Part shown: positions 33,882 through 42,928 of the stretch, piece by piece
Position numbering within the stretch: position 1 is the stretch's first letter
Layout: each line of letters begins with the position of its first letter
Source: Acidobacteriota bacterium
GTDB lineage: Bacteria > Acidobacteriota > Terriglobia > Acidiferrales > UBA7541
NCBI GenBank assembly: GCA_003165465.1
Contig: PLUM01000014.1
Location: 1,999-65,998, forward strand
Length of the DNA: 64,000 nucleotides
Direction: 5' to 3'
Program-made: the position numbers and the translations under genes
Notes under the pieces: generated by a model
Databases searched by the model: none
Told to the model about the DNA's origin: nothing
What the model saw: only the letters and a program-made list of their open reading frames with translations

Positions 33882-35720
33882 TCAGGCCATTTTCGCGGGC
33901 TCCCTGTGCGTCGTTGCGCCGACGCTGCGGGGAGAGAATGGGAACGCAACAGGAATCGCGGGCAGATCGATGCGGAACGTTGCGCCACCCTCGGAGCGGT
34001 TGTAGCAGGAGATTTGCCCGCCCTGATCCTGAATCAGGCCGTAACAGATGCTCAGGCCAAGCCCTGTACCCTTTCCAACAGGCTTGGTCGTGTAAAACGG
34101 GTCAAACACAAGATTGGGATCGCTCATGCCGGGTCCTGTGTCGGAAAAAAGAATGACGACATTGCCTTTTTCGAACAGCGTCTTCACGGTCAGCGTGCCG
34201 CCGCCGGCTTCATCCATGGCATCCACGGCGTTGTTGATGATGTTGGAGAATACCTGGAGCAATTGATTCATGTCGGCGCGAACTTCCGGGATGCCGGCCT
34301 CGGCCTGGACCACGAAGCGGATGTTTTTGCCGCGAAGATCGAAGCGGCGAAATTGCACGGAGGTATTGACAATGGCATTGATATCAATGGGCGAGCGGTG
34401 TTCGCTGGGCACCTGGCGGGCGAAGCTGAGCAAATTGCCGACCAGCGTTTTCGTGCGTCGCGCCTGATCGCGAATTTTCACCGCGATGCTCCGCGCGCTT
34501 TCAGCTGCGGAGGGATCGTCCGCGAGCAACTCGGAATATCCCAAAATGGCCGTGAGCGGATTGTTGATTTCGTGCGCTGCGCCGCCGACCAGTTGTCCGA
34601 TCGACGCGAGCTTTTCGGATTGCACAAATTGCGTTTGCAGCCGTTTGAGATTGTCGAAGGATTCTTGCGAGGCGCGAAGCACCTGAAGGTGCTCGCGGTC
34701 CGCCAGCTCATGACGCAGGAAAACCAGAACACCCAAAGGCAAAACGGCTCCGAGCGACACCAGAAGACGAAACTCGCGCACCGCCAGGGGAGCCTCGCTG
34801 ATTCGCAGACACCAGAACCCAATCAAGGGAAGCGAAAATAGCGCCAACCGCGCAGCGCGCGACGCCCAGATCGTATCGGTCGAAGCGTTTGCGTCCTGCG
34901 CCGATTGCGTCGCGGGCTGCACGCTGGCATTCGAATCCTCATCGCGGTGCCGGTAGGCGACAATCCCCGTGGCGCCCAGCCAGAGAAATGAAATCAGGAG
35001 CGGCAGATCGTAGAGACTGCCCCTCGTATACGAGCCGCGGCCGACCACGACTTGGATGATTATCAATCGGATCACGTAGACCGCCTCGACGGCCGCAAGA
35101 TGCCCATAGATCCGGCGCCAGTATCTCGTGGCTGACATGGACAAACGGATGGCCCCGCCGACAAACACAATGTTTTGAAGAAGCACAACGACGCTGAATG
35201 CTTCCACGTAACGCTTGCCGTCCGTCACGACGTATTGCCAGGGAATTACGACACACACGTAAAGGTAAAGCCACCAGCAGAGAATCAACCCAAAGTCCAC
35301 ATAACTATAAAGCAGCTTCCGGTCGTCCGAGGGCTTGTGCGGTTGCACGGCGAGAGCCGCAATCATGAGAACGGTGTGCAGAAAAAAAATAATGTCTACG
35401 TTGGAGAAGTATCCGTTGGACAAATACGGGGTGTTCCGGTGATGGTACACCTCGATATAGGTCCAGACCGCCTGCCCCGCCAGCCAGAACGTGCAGCCGA
35501 GCGAGAGAAGCATCCAAAAGGCTTGCTTGCGCCAATCGGGCGTAACCGCATTGATCAGCAGCGCCCCATTGACGAGGAGAGGCATTACGCAGAGCAAGAT
35601 GTTAGCGGCAGTGATCCGAGCCGTGCCCGCTGGAACACCCAGGGAAATAAGGACATATGCGCCCAGCAATAGGAACCAGACGGCGGCGATATACCAGTTA
35701 CCTCGGAAGACGTTTTTCAT
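33882..35720 (-). CDS. Polytopic membrane histidine kinase
   Basis: A 612-residue sensor kinase from the ATG at 35720 (MKNVFRGNWYI); an in-frame start at 35774 would add 18 residues with no signal. The first 340 residues hold about nine or ten membrane segments, for example WYIAAVWFLLLGAYVLISLG, IFFLHTVLMIAALAV and LIGFWCLRIS. A short coiled linker leads to the kinase core: the H box GGAAHEINNPLTAILGYSEL (phospho-His near residue 383), the N box NIINNAVDAMDEAGGG, G1 SDTGPGM, F box VFDPFYTTKPVGKGTGLGLS. No PAS or GAF domain is seen. No response regulator lies next to it. The plan (many membrane spans, then a kinase core) recalls PrsK of exosortase/PEP-CTERM loci, which also signals through sigma-54, but PrsK has a GAF domain, so this link is weak. 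Confidence 0.9.
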   Translation of the reverse strand: MKNVFRGNWYIAAVWFLLLGAYVLISLGVPAGTARITAANILLCVMPLLVNGALLINAVTPDWRKQAFWMLLSLGCTFWLAGQAVWTYIEVYHHRNTPYLSNGYFSNVDIIFFLHTVLMIAALAVQPHKPSDDRKLLYSYVDFGLILCWWLYLYVCVVIPWQYVVTDGKRYVEAFSVVVLLQNIVFVGGAIRLSMSATRYWRRIYGHLAAVEAVYVIRLIIIQVVVGRGSYTRGSLYDLPLLISFLWLGATGIVAYRHRDEDSNASVQPATQSAQDANASTDTIWASRAARLALFSLPLIGFWCLRISEAPLAVREFRLLVSLGAVLPLGVLVFLRHELADREHLQVLRASQESFDNLKRLQTQFVQSEKLASIGQLVGGAAHEINNPLTAILGYSELLADDPSAAESARSIAVKIRDQARRTKTLVGNLLSFARQVPSEHRSPIDINAIVNTSVQFRRFDLRGKNIRFVVQAEAGIPEVRADMNQLLQVFSNIINNAVDAMDEAGGGTLTVKTLFEKGNVVILFSDTGPGMSDPNLVFDPFYTTKPVGKGTGLGLSICYGLIQDQGGQISCYNRSEGGATFRIDLPAIPVAFPFSPRSVGATTHREPAKMA

Positions 35721-35822
35721 ATTTGGGCTGCCCCTTAAGCTTATCGCAACCGCAGGAGCGAAATGAACCGGCAAAGTACAGGTATGCCGAAAATGTAACC
35801 TCCAAAAACACCTCCTGATCTA

Positions 35823-35887
35823 CTAGCGCGGGCTTCCGCCTGCGGAGGTCGTCCCTGCAAGGACCAACCCCCGCACCCGGCCACTAA
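35823..35887. repeat. Decayed REP pair, copy 11
   Basis: Left arm TAGCGCGGGCTTCCGCCTGC is followed by a spacer (GGAGGTCGTCCCTGCAAGGA) and a weak right arm (CCCCGCACCCGGCCACT). It lies in the divergent gap between the histidine kinase and aminotransferase genes. Confidence 0.55.
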
Positions 35888-35961
35888 GAGGCCTGAGATG
35901 AGGGTACATTTCGCAATCCAGCGATATCGATTCTTCGCACATAAAGGGGGGAAGGGATAAA

Positions 35962-37470
35962 ATGAACGGCATGGCTGAACGCAGCGCTCAGGAAAAACTC
36001 CAAGGTGGGGAAGCCTACGCGGATTTTATCGCGCGTTACCCGGACTACAGGAATACATCCTTGCTGGACGAACTGCGCGCGACGGAATACCGCCGCCTGG
36101 ACGAATGTGGGCAGGTCTACCTCGATTATACGGGCGGCTCGCTTTATGCACAGTCACAGCTGGAGAGACACTTCGAGCTTTTGCGGATGACCGTTTTAGG
36201 CAATCCACATTCCGCGAGCCCGACTTCCGTGGCCATGACCGAGCACGTCGAACGCACGCGGAAATATATTCTGAGCTATTTCAATGCGCGCGCGGAAGAC
36301 TACATCCTGGTGTTCACCCTAAATGCTTCCGCGGCGCTCAAGCTCGTGGGCGAATCCTTTCCCTTCGCGCCGGGCGGCCGCTGCCTGCTCACGTTTGACA
36401 ACCACAACTCCGTAAATGGCATTCGTGAATTCGCGCGCGCCAAAGGCGCCGCTGTCGCCTACGCGCCGCTGGTCATGCCGGAACTGAGACTGGACGCCGC
36501 CCGCCTGGACGCTTTACTGGACGAAGCCAATCCGGCGCACGCAAATCTCTTTGCGTACCCGGCGCAGTCCAATTTTTCAGGCGTAAAGCATCCGCTCGAC
36601 ATCGTCGCAAAAGCGCGGAGCAAGGGATGGCGCGTGCTGCTCGATGCCGCCGCCTTTGTGCCCACCAGCCGCCTGGATCTCTCGGCCGTGCAGCCAGATT
36701 TTGTGACGCTCTCGTTCTACAAAATGTTCGGCTATCCCACGGGCGTCGGCGCACTGCTCATTCGCCGCTCCGCTTTGGCCGGGCTGAAGCGCCCGTGGTT
36801 CGCCGGCGGAACCGTAAATTTCGCGTCCGTGCAGGGGCAGGCGCACGTCCTGTCTCCGAACGAAGCCGCGTTCGAGGACGGCACGTTGAACTACCTTTCC
36901 ATCCCCGCCGTGTACATCGGATTGCTCCACCTCGAATCCATCGGCATCGAAACAATCGCGGAACGCGTGCGCTGCCTCACGGGTTGGTTGCTGGACGAAT
37001 TGCTGGCGCTGCGGCATGCCAATGGCCCCGCGATGGTGCGCATCTACGGCCCGGCAACCACGCAGGCGCGCGGCGGAACCGTGTCGCTCAACCTGTACGA
37101 TCCGGAGGGACACCTGCTGGATTACCGGCGCGTCGAGGAACTGGCGGGTGCGGAAGGCATCTCGCTGCGCACCGGATGCTTCTGCAATCCGGGCGTGGGA
37201 GAAATTTCGGAAGGCTTGACGGAAGACGATATGCGTGCCGGGTTCACCATGGGAAACGAAATCAATCTGCTCACGTTCGTGCGCATGATGCAGGAGCGCG
37301 GGCACAAGAGCGCCGGCGCCATTCGCGCTTCCATCGGGATCGCCACGAACTTTGCGGATATCCAGCGATTCCTGGGTTTCATCGCCGCGTTCCGCGACCA
37401 GACGCGGCTGACCATCGGGGACGTCAGCTTCGACATCGAATCCTGCCGCATCATTCGCGACGGGAGCTAA
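35962..37470 (+). CDS. Class V aminotransferase, MOCOS/NifS-like
   Basis: A 502-residue PLP enzyme. The ATG at 35962 has GGGGGGAAGGG close upstream. It matches the N-terminal domain of molybdenum cofactor sulfurase-type proteins: VYLDYTGGSLYAQSQLERHF (about 52-71), NPHSASPTSVAMTEHVERTR, ILVFTLNASAALKLVGESFP, the PLP Lys in VTLSFYKMFGYPTGVGALL (about 248-266), and the Cys-bearing RTGCFCNPGVGE near residue 409. In the family a Cys carries persulfide from cysteine. The MOSC domain that accompanies eukaryotic MOCOS is absent. The role could be cysteine desulfuration or sulfuration of a cofactor. No molybdoenzyme genes are seen in the window. Confidence 0.85.
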   Translation: MNGMAERSAQEKLQGGEAYADFIARYPDYRNTSLLDELRATEYRRLDECGQVYLDYTGGSLYAQSQLERHFELLRMTVLGNPHSASPTSVAMTEHVERTRKYILSYFNARAEDYILVFTLNASAALKLVGESFPFAPGGRCLLTFDNHNSVNGIREFARAKGAAVAYAPLVMPELRLDAARLDALLDEANPAHANLFAYPAQSNFSGVKHPLDIVAKARSKGWRVLLDAAAFVPTSRLDLSAVQPDFVTLSFYKMFGYPTGVGALLIRRSALAGLKRPWFAGGTVNFASVQGQAHVLSPNEAAFEDGTLNYLSIPAVYIGLLHLESIGIETIAERVRCLTGWLLDELLALRHANGPAMVRIYGPATTQARGGTVSLNLYDPEGHLLDYRRVEELAGAEGISLRTGCFCNPGVGEISEGLTEDDMRAGFTMGNEINLLTFVRMMQERGHKSAGAIRASIGIATNFADIQRFLGFIAAFRDQTRLTIGDVSFDIESCRIIRDGS

Positions 37471-37557
37471 CCCGCATTGCTCGCAAGTAATGGAATTATT
37501 TCCTTTTCGATGGACAGTTCCTTGTGAAGAAATGCGTTTCTGGGGGTGAAGGGTTTC

Positions 37558-37600
37558 AGTAGCACAGGCTTCACAAGTTGCGCCACGACCACACAGCCCA
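37558..37600. repeat. Remnant REP pair, copy 12, the last copy in the window
   Basis: AGTAGCACAGGCTTCACAAG keeps the left arm up to the symmetry point; GCGCCACGACCACACAGCCC follows and is only loosely related. I saw no further copy from here to the right edge. Confidence 0.6.
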
Positions 37601-37604
37601 TGCC

Positions 37605-38891
37605 TCAGATCTTGCGGCGAGTGAACAGCCGTTTTGTGGCTGTCCACACCAGCAGAGGAATCTCCAACAGGCCTGGCCAAACATCGTCTCCAGCCATAAC
37701 GGCTTCTTCCAGCGGTCCGCCGAAAAACGAGCGCACATATTCGACCGGAGAAATCCGCCCGCGCAGCATCCCAACGAGAGCGGTTAACAAATCAGAACTT
37801 AGCCTGACCCAGTGCACTCCCGTTCGGGCGGCAACTTGGGGCAGCGGTTTGCCGTTAACCAGCAGCCAGAGCAGATAGGGATAATCGACTCCGGCCCGAC
37901 CGCAAAGCGTGTGCCAGCCCCAAATGCGGGGATTGATATCGAGCAGCTTGAATTTTCCATCGCGCGGGTCGCGCTTGTACTCGATTTCCACAAGCCCATC
38001 GAGTTTCAGCGCATCCAGCAGCCGCTCGGATGGGCCCGCCAGTCCGGGGTCGTCAACCGTTTCGACGTAAGTGCTGGCGCGGCCAAAATCCATCGGGTAC
38101 TGGCGACCGCGTTTAGCGACGAGATGAACCAGCGGCTTTCCATCCCTGCACAATGCCGTATACGAAAACTGGTTTTCGCCGCCACCCGGAATAATTTCCT
38201 GCACCATGAGAAGCTGCTGCTCCATCACACGCGTCGCATCTTTGTATGCGCGGATCAGTTTCTCGCGATTGTCCACTCGCAACGCCTTCCTGATCGTCAG
38301 CTCGTTGCGCACATCCCTTTGCGCCGGCTTCAAAATGACAGGGAAGGGACAATCCATGGTGGAAAGTTCATCGACATTTGGAGGACATACGGTCCAGGGT
38401 TGCTGCACGTCAAATTCCGCCGCAAGGCGGTGCATCAGAATTTTATTTGCGGCCCACTGCAACGATTCCCAGGCCGGCGTGACCACCTGAAATGCCTGAG
38501 ACAACTCCCTGTGAAAGCGGGATACAAAGGTGACGGCTTCGTCGTCGGTCGGAAAGAGAATCCAGCGTTGTAGGCCATGCTCCCGAGACAAATTCAGATA
38601 AAAGTTTAGCCGGGCTTCTCCATTTCGATCGGGCGGCGCCAACGTGCGGAGCGCATATTTTGAGTAGGTTGCGAGGGAATGGTCCCTGCCCTTGGCAACC
38701 CAGACAGGAATACCACGGCGGCCAAGGCTGCGAACAACGCCCAGACTTCGATAGTCCGCCCCCATGAGAATAGCCCCTGGGAGAGCCGACCGATTAACGA
38801 TCCTGGAATCGCCGCTTCCTTCGGATTGAATTTCCGCCACGGCACACATTTCCGCCACCACACCTTGCTTCGATCTCTGCCAAGCCCCCAA
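37605..38891 (-). CDS. ATP-grasp protein (carboxylate-amine ligase-like)
   Basis: A 428-residue ATP-grasp enzyme that likely forms an amide, peptide or similar bond through an acyl phosphate. The N-domain has GAILMGADYRSLGVVRSLG (about 39-57), as in PurK- and carbamoyl-phosphate-synthase-like proteins of EPS loci. The ATP-grasp core has FPVILKPAQRDVRNE (about 181-195), VQEIIPGGGENQFSYTALC, then LVEIEYKRDPRDGKFKLLDI and NPRIWGWH (metal-binding Glu and Asn, about 307-334). The C-terminal part has a hydrophobic helix (LLEIPLLVWTATKRLF). The start is uncertain; a GTG or ATG within the first 45 residues could be used. It converges with the aminotransferase gene and diverges from the EPS operon. 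Similar genes occur in EPS clusters. The substrate is unknown. Confidence 0.83.
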   Translation of the reverse strand: MGAWQRSKQGVVAEMCAVAEIQSEGSGDSRIVNRSALPGAILMGADYRSLGVVRSLGRRGIPVWVAKGRDHSLATYSKYALRTLAPPDRNGEARLNFYLNLSREHGLQRWILFPTDDEAVTFVSRFHRELSQAFQVVTPAWESLQWAANKILMHRLAAEFDVQQPWTVCPPNVDELSTMDCPFPVILKPAQRDVRNELTIRKALRVDNREKLIRAYKDATRVMEQQLLMVQEIIPGGGENQFSYTALCRDGKPLVHLVAKRGRQYPMDFGRASTYVETVDDPGLAGPSERLLDALKLDGLVEIEYKRDPRDGKFKLLDINPRIWGWHTLCGRAGVDYPYLLWLLVNGKPLPQVAARTGVHWVRLSSDLLTALVGMLRGRISPVEYVRSFFGGPLEEAVMAGDDVWPGLLEIPLLVWTATKRLFTRRKI

Positions 38892-39701
38892 ACCCGATGC
38901 AAAATTCGTTCACCCAACGAAATTGCATGAGCGGACCAAAACCAAATGCCCGCACGCAGCACTCATTTAAGTTAAGTATAGACCCGAAACCAGTGTTTCC
39001 CCGCCATCATTCAATTACACAATTACAGCAATCCTCCCGATTGTGGTATCGCAACCCAAATGACCTCCAATCCGCACAGATCCCAGACCTTTACGGTGAA
39101 CTTGTCGCGCGTCGAGACGTGCTTGACGTTGCACCTCGGAGAGACCTTCGAAATGGAATCCATGGCGTGAAAAGCAGGGATACGCGCCGTTGCACGGGTG
39201 TCCATGATTCACAAGAATACGCCCCCCTGCCATCAGATTGTAGGTGGAAATCGCTGGCAGGCGTTAACAGTGAGTCCTCCCTTGTCATGATCAACTCCAA
39301 TTTTTCATAATCGTGCCCATAGCCGCGCAGGTAATTCCAGCTGGAAGCCGCATGGCACAATAGGGCAGGTTTTTTCTCTTATTTGCGGATTTACAAGGAA
39401 CTTGGGGGGACCTGCGATTTCCGCAATCCGCTTTTAGAGTGTTAAGTTATAGCCCTAAAAAGACTTAAGTTAACTTCCATGAATCTCTAAGAATCTAGAG
39501 TCCTCCCTGATCCTGGCTGGCAAATTGCACTCCTCTAATCGTGGAAGAATGCTCGTTGGGACATTTATGGCGGTAGCTTGTGCGGATCTCACGCTTGGAA
39601 AGATGTATATCTATCCAACGCGGCATGCCGCTAAGACAATACTCGCTCTCTAGGGATAATAGGCGAGCGAAAGAAAGCCAAAACTGGCCACAAATCGAAT
39701 A
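38892..39701. other. Intergenic region upstream of the EPS operon, possible gene remnant
   Basis: An 810-base gap. Between 39023 and 39360 the minus strand shows two overlapping frames with protein-like composition (WNYLRGYGHDYEKLELIMTR, then GAYSCESWTPVQRR; and ARIPAFHAMDSISKVSPR), which could be a frameshifted remnant, but no family is recognisable. Nearer the operon the sequence is AT-rich with TTAAGTTA repeats (about 39441, 39467) and the sigma-54-like site at 39514. Confidence 0.45.
39514..39529 (+). promoter_or_regulatory. Candidate sigma-54 promoter of the EPS operon
   Basis: TGGCTGGCAAATTGCA matches the consensus TGGCACG-N4-TTGCW at both invariant pairs: GG at 39515-39516 and GC at 39527-39528, with the required 10 bases between them. 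Transcription would start near 39540, about 190 bases before the first gene. The two nearest look-alikes in the window fail on spacing. Confidence 0.6.
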
Positions 39702-39731
39702 TTGCTACGTTATAGTGTGGAAGGAACTTAC

Positions 39732-40997
39732 ATGACTGCTGCTAGGGCCCAATCGAGTCAAGTCGGTCCGCAAGAACTCAAAACGCTCAAATTGTGCCAA
39801 GAAGCTCTTCAGAAGCATCTGAAATACTGCCGCGAGAACAATTGGGCGGGTTACGATCCCTATGATGCCCTGAATAGTAAGCTCTTTAAGTCCTTGCCAT
39901 TTCTGAACTTTGGCCTTTCCCGGCTTGTTCTCACGCAACTATTGAAGCGGAGCCCGGTCAATTTCCGCGGGCTCATGCTCATGCCCAAGACACAGAACCC
40001 AAAGGCTTTAGCCTTATTTTTATCGTCATTCCTCAAGCTTTCACAAACCCAGCTACCCGATCGGGACAGCCTGATCGAACTGATGATCGAACGAATCATC
40101 GCTCTGCGCTCCCCGGATGAAAAGTATTGGTGTTGGGGATACAGTTTTCCGTGGCAAGGACGTGGAATTTTAGTGCCCCGAGGAACGGCCAATTTAGTTT
40201 GCACGATATTCGTCGCCAATGCTCTGCTGGACGCCTATGAGAAGCTTCACGATTCGCGATGTCTCGGCATGGCCGTAAGTTCGGCCGAATATATTTTGAA
40301 CGAACTATACTGGACCGAAGGCGACTCGCTTGGCTTCAGTTATCCACTGCCATCCATTCGTGGTCATGTCCACAACGCAAACTTTCTCGGCGCCGCCCTG
40401 TTTTGCCGCGTGTCCAGACTCACCGGCGACAAGAAATACATCGAGCCTGCGCTGAAAGCCACTCGCTACTCGGTTGAAAGGCAGCAGGCGGATGGCTCCT
40501 GGTTCTACGGCGAAGCGAAAACGCAATTGTGGGTCGACAACTTCCACACGGGCTATAATCTGTGTGCGTTGCAGTCGATTTCCCGGGATCTGCAGACGAC
40601 GGAATTCGACTCGTGCATTCGCCGGGGACTTGAGTTCTACCGATCCCACTTTTTCCTCGAGGATGGAGCCGTTAAATACTTCCACGATCGAACCTATCCC
40701 CTCGATACGCACTGCGTGTCGCAGAGCATCATCACGCTCGTGGCATTTAAGGATCTCGACCCCGGGAACATCCCACTCGCGTGTTCCGTGTTCCAGTGGT
40801 GCATGGATCATATGTGGGATAAGCGAGGGTTTTTCTATTATCGAATTCTTCGGTTTTGCACCATCCGCACTTCGTACATGAGATGGACACAGGTATGGAT
40901 GTTTCTGGCCATGACCACGCTCCTGCGCGAATCGGGCATCGAGGCTCCAGACTCCACCCCCGCTCTCGCGTCTCCCATTGAGGTGGAACCACGCTGA
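39732..40997 (+). CDS. Alpha/alpha-toroid (six-hairpin) protein of EPS locus
   Basis: A 421-residue protein, the first gene of the EPS operon. The ATG at 39732 (MTAARAQSSQ) has GGAAGGAA about 6 bases upstream; a TTG ten codons earlier is less likely. The sequence is a series of helical hairpins with aromatic-Gly turns, e.g. YWCWGYSFPWQGRG (about 132-145), LVCTIFVANALLDAYEKLHD, VHNANFLGAALFCRVSRLTG, RQQADGSWFYGEAKTQLWVD and FHTGYNLCALQSI. This is the pattern of (alpha/alpha)6 glycosidase or lyase-like and terpenoid-cyclase-like folds. It probably acts on or senses the glycan, but no catalytic acid can be fixed. There is no signal peptide. The stop shares a base with the next start. Confidence 0.75.
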   Translation: MTAARAQSSQVGPQELKTLKLCQEALQKHLKYCRENNWAGYDPYDALNSKLFKSLPFLNFGLSRLVLTQLLKRSPVNFRGLMLMPKTQNPKALALFLSSFLKLSQTQLPDRDSLIELMIERIIALRSPDEKYWCWGYSFPWQGRGILVPRGTANLVCTIFVANALLDAYEKLHDSRCLGMAVSSAEYILNELYWTEGDSLGFSYPLPSIRGHVHNANFLGAALFCRVSRLTGDKKYIEPALKATRYSVERQQADGSWFYGEAKTQLWVDNFHTGYNLCALQSISRDLQTTEFDSCIRRGLEFYRSHFFLEDGAVKYFHDRTYPLDTHCVSQSIITLVAFKDLDPGNIPLACSVFQWCMDHMWDKRGFFYYRILRFCTIRTSYMRWTQVWMFLAMTTLLRESGIEAPDSTPALASPIEVEPR

Positions 40998-41983
40998 TGC
41001 TCCCTTCCTACGTGCTCATTACTCCGGCGCGGGACGAAGCCGAGTTCATCGAACTGACGATCAAGTCGGTGATTGCGCAAACGGTCCGGCCGATCCGCTG
41101 GGTGATCGTGAGTGACGGTTCGACTGATGGCACGGATGAAATCGTAAACAGATACGCTGCCGACCACGCCTGGATTGAGCTGGTACGCATGCCGGAACGG
41201 CGCGAACGGCATTTCGCCGGAAAAGCTCATGCGTTCAACGCCGGGTACGCGAGAGTCAAAGACTTGCCGTATGAAGCAATCGGCAGCCTGGATGGCGACC
41301 TCTCGTTTGACGAAGACTATTTTTCTTTTCTGCTTGGGAAACTGGTTGAAGACCCGGCACTGGGGCTGGTCGGAACGCCATTCAAGGGCACATCGGATCA
41401 GAAGACATACGACTTCCAGATTGTTGGATTGGAACACGTGTCCGGCGCGTGCCAACTGTTCCGGCGGGAGTGCTTCGAGGAAATTGGCGGCTATACGCCG
41501 GTAAAACTCGGAGGCGTGGATTACATCGCGCTCATCACCGCGAGAATGAAAGGCTGGAAGACAAGAACCTTTACCGAGAAAGCGTGCCTGCATTATCGGG
41601 AAATGGGCACGGCGGAACATGGCCGACTGAGTGTCATGTTCAGAAATGGCATAAAAGATTACGCCTTTGGGGGTCATCCGCTTTGGGAATGCTTTCGAGT
41701 AATCTATCAGATGAAGACGCGGCCCCTGGGAGGTCTGGTCCTGGGCATGGGCTATGTCTGGGGGCTGGCGCGGCGGATCGAGAGACCCATCCCGAAAGAG
41801 GTTGTGGCGTTTCGCAGGCGCGAGCAGATGCAGCGGCTGAACAGGATTATTCGCGGGGGACTGTCAAAAGTGTGGGGCCCCAGGTTGAAGCAAACTGAAG
41901 CAGCGGGCGGGGAAACTTCTGCTTTACATCGAAATGATGGCGTGTCGAATGCAGTTCCGGCGAAAGACTTTCGCAAATCCTAG
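40997..41983 (+). CDS. Glycosyltransferase family 2
   Basis: A 328-residue GT-A enzyme. The ATG shares one base with the preceding TGA. The nucleotide-sugar half has YVLITPARDEAEFIELTIKS, IVSDGSTDGTDEIV (about 37-50) and the DxD-type SLDGDLSFDEDY (about 96-107). The acceptor half has GACQLFRRECFEEIGGYTPV. The C-terminus has a hydrophobic stretch (LGGLVLGMGYVWGLARRI, about 243-260) that may hold it at the membrane. It probably adds one sugar of the repeat unit to an undecaprenyl-linked intermediate; the sugar is not predictable. Confidence 0.92.
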   Translation: MLPSYVLITPARDEAEFIELTIKSVIAQTVRPIRWVIVSDGSTDGTDEIVNRYAADHAWIELVRMPERRERHFAGKAHAFNAGYARVKDLPYEAIGSLDGDLSFDEDYFSFLLGKLVEDPALGLVGTPFKGTSDQKTYDFQIVGLEHVSGACQLFRRECFEEIGGYTPVKLGGVDYIALITARMKGWKTRTFTEKACLHYREMGTAEHGRLSVMFRNGIKDYAFGGHPLWECFRVIYQMKTRPLGGLVLGMGYVWGLARRIERPIPKEVVAFRRREQMQRLNRIIRGGLSKVWGPRLKQTEAAGGETSALHRNDGVSNAVPAKDFRKS

Positions 41984-42063
41984 GGACCGCGCGACCCCAA
42001 TAAACATTGCGTTTCGCCTGGTCGGCGGCGAAGACAGATAAAGCTCGACGCAAAATTGTTCCT

Positions 42064-42915
42064 ATGCCAATTGACAACATCTCCGAGCGTTTGACCCACG
42101 GGCCTTCGGCCAATACCGACGCTTCGACGAGCCTTGGCCTAGAAACGCCCGCCACGGGCGTTCTGATTATCAACGCGGACGATTGGGGCCGGAATCGCGA
42201 AACCACGGACCGAATTTCCGAGTGCGTGCTTCGTGGAACAGTGTCCTCGGTAAGCGCGATGGTCTTCATGGAGGATTCCGAGCGAGCCGCAACCGTGGCG
42301 CAAGAGCGGGGAATAGACACAGGCTTGCACCTCAACCTCACAACATCGTTTTCCGCGCCCGGAGTACGCGCATTGCTCGCGCAACACCAGGAGAAACTGG
42401 CCAAATACTTGCTGCGGCACCGTCTCGCGCAAGCCATCTTTCACCCAGGGCTTATGCGGTCGTTCGACTATGTCGTGGCGGCCCAGATTGAAGAGTTCTC
42501 TCGTCTCCATGGAACGATGCCGGACCGCATTGACGGGCACCATCACATGCACCTTTGCGCGAATGTGCTTCGCGCGAAACTCCTGCCGGAGGGAACCATC
42601 GTCCGGAGAAATTTTTCATTCCAACCCGGCGAAAAAAGTTTTTTCAACCGGCGCTACCGGCAAATCGTGGACCGCAGGTTGGCTCGGCGTCACCGGCATA
42701 CGGATTTCTTCTTCTCGTTGCCGCCGCTGGAACCGCCGGCCCGTCTGCAAAGGATCTTCTCCCTGGCCCGGCAGTCCGCTGTGGAATTGGAAACGCATCC
42801 GGTCAACTCGGACGAGTATAAATTTCTCATGGAAGGCGAGATATTCCGGTGGGTCGGGGATTGCCCGATTGCGTCTGGTTTCGCCGTAACATCAAACGGA
42901 AAGGCCGCGGATTAA
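42064..42915 (+). CDS. ChbG/YdjC-type carbohydrate deacetylase
   Basis: A 283-residue protein of the YdjC/ChbG/HpnK family, which removes N-acetyl groups from sugars. The ATG at 42064 (MPIDNISERL) is preferred to the upstream TTG/GTG frame. The metal-site motifs are clear: IINADDWGRNRETTDRI (about 35-51, Asp-Asp), GLHLNLTTSFSAPGV (about 83-97) and PDRIDGHHHMHL (about 147-158). It has no signal peptide, so it probably acts on a nucleotide or lipid-linked sugar in the cytoplasm. It lies between two GT2 genes in the operon. Confidence 0.9.
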   Translation: MPIDNISERLTHGPSANTDASTSLGLETPATGVLIINADDWGRNRETTDRISECVLRGTVSSVSAMVFMEDSERAATVAQERGIDTGLHLNLTTSFSAPGVRALLAQHQEKLAKYLLRHRLAQAIFHPGLMRSFDYVVAAQIEEFSRLHGTMPDRIDGHHHMHLCANVLRAKLLPEGTIVRRNFSFQPGEKSFFNRRYRQIVDRRLARRHRHTDFFFSLPPLEPPARLQRIFSLARQSAVELETHPVNSDEYKFLMEGEIFRWVGDCPIASGFAVTSNGKAAD

Positions 42916-42928
42916 TTCCAGTCTGAGC

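Noticed and set aside
36577-37680. 367-codon minus-strand frame
   Set aside because: Antisense to the class V aminotransferase; rich in His and Arg, with no motif.
39354-39377. Second sigma-54 site (TGGCACAATAGGGC)
   Set aside because: Only 9 bases between GG and GC, and no TTGC.
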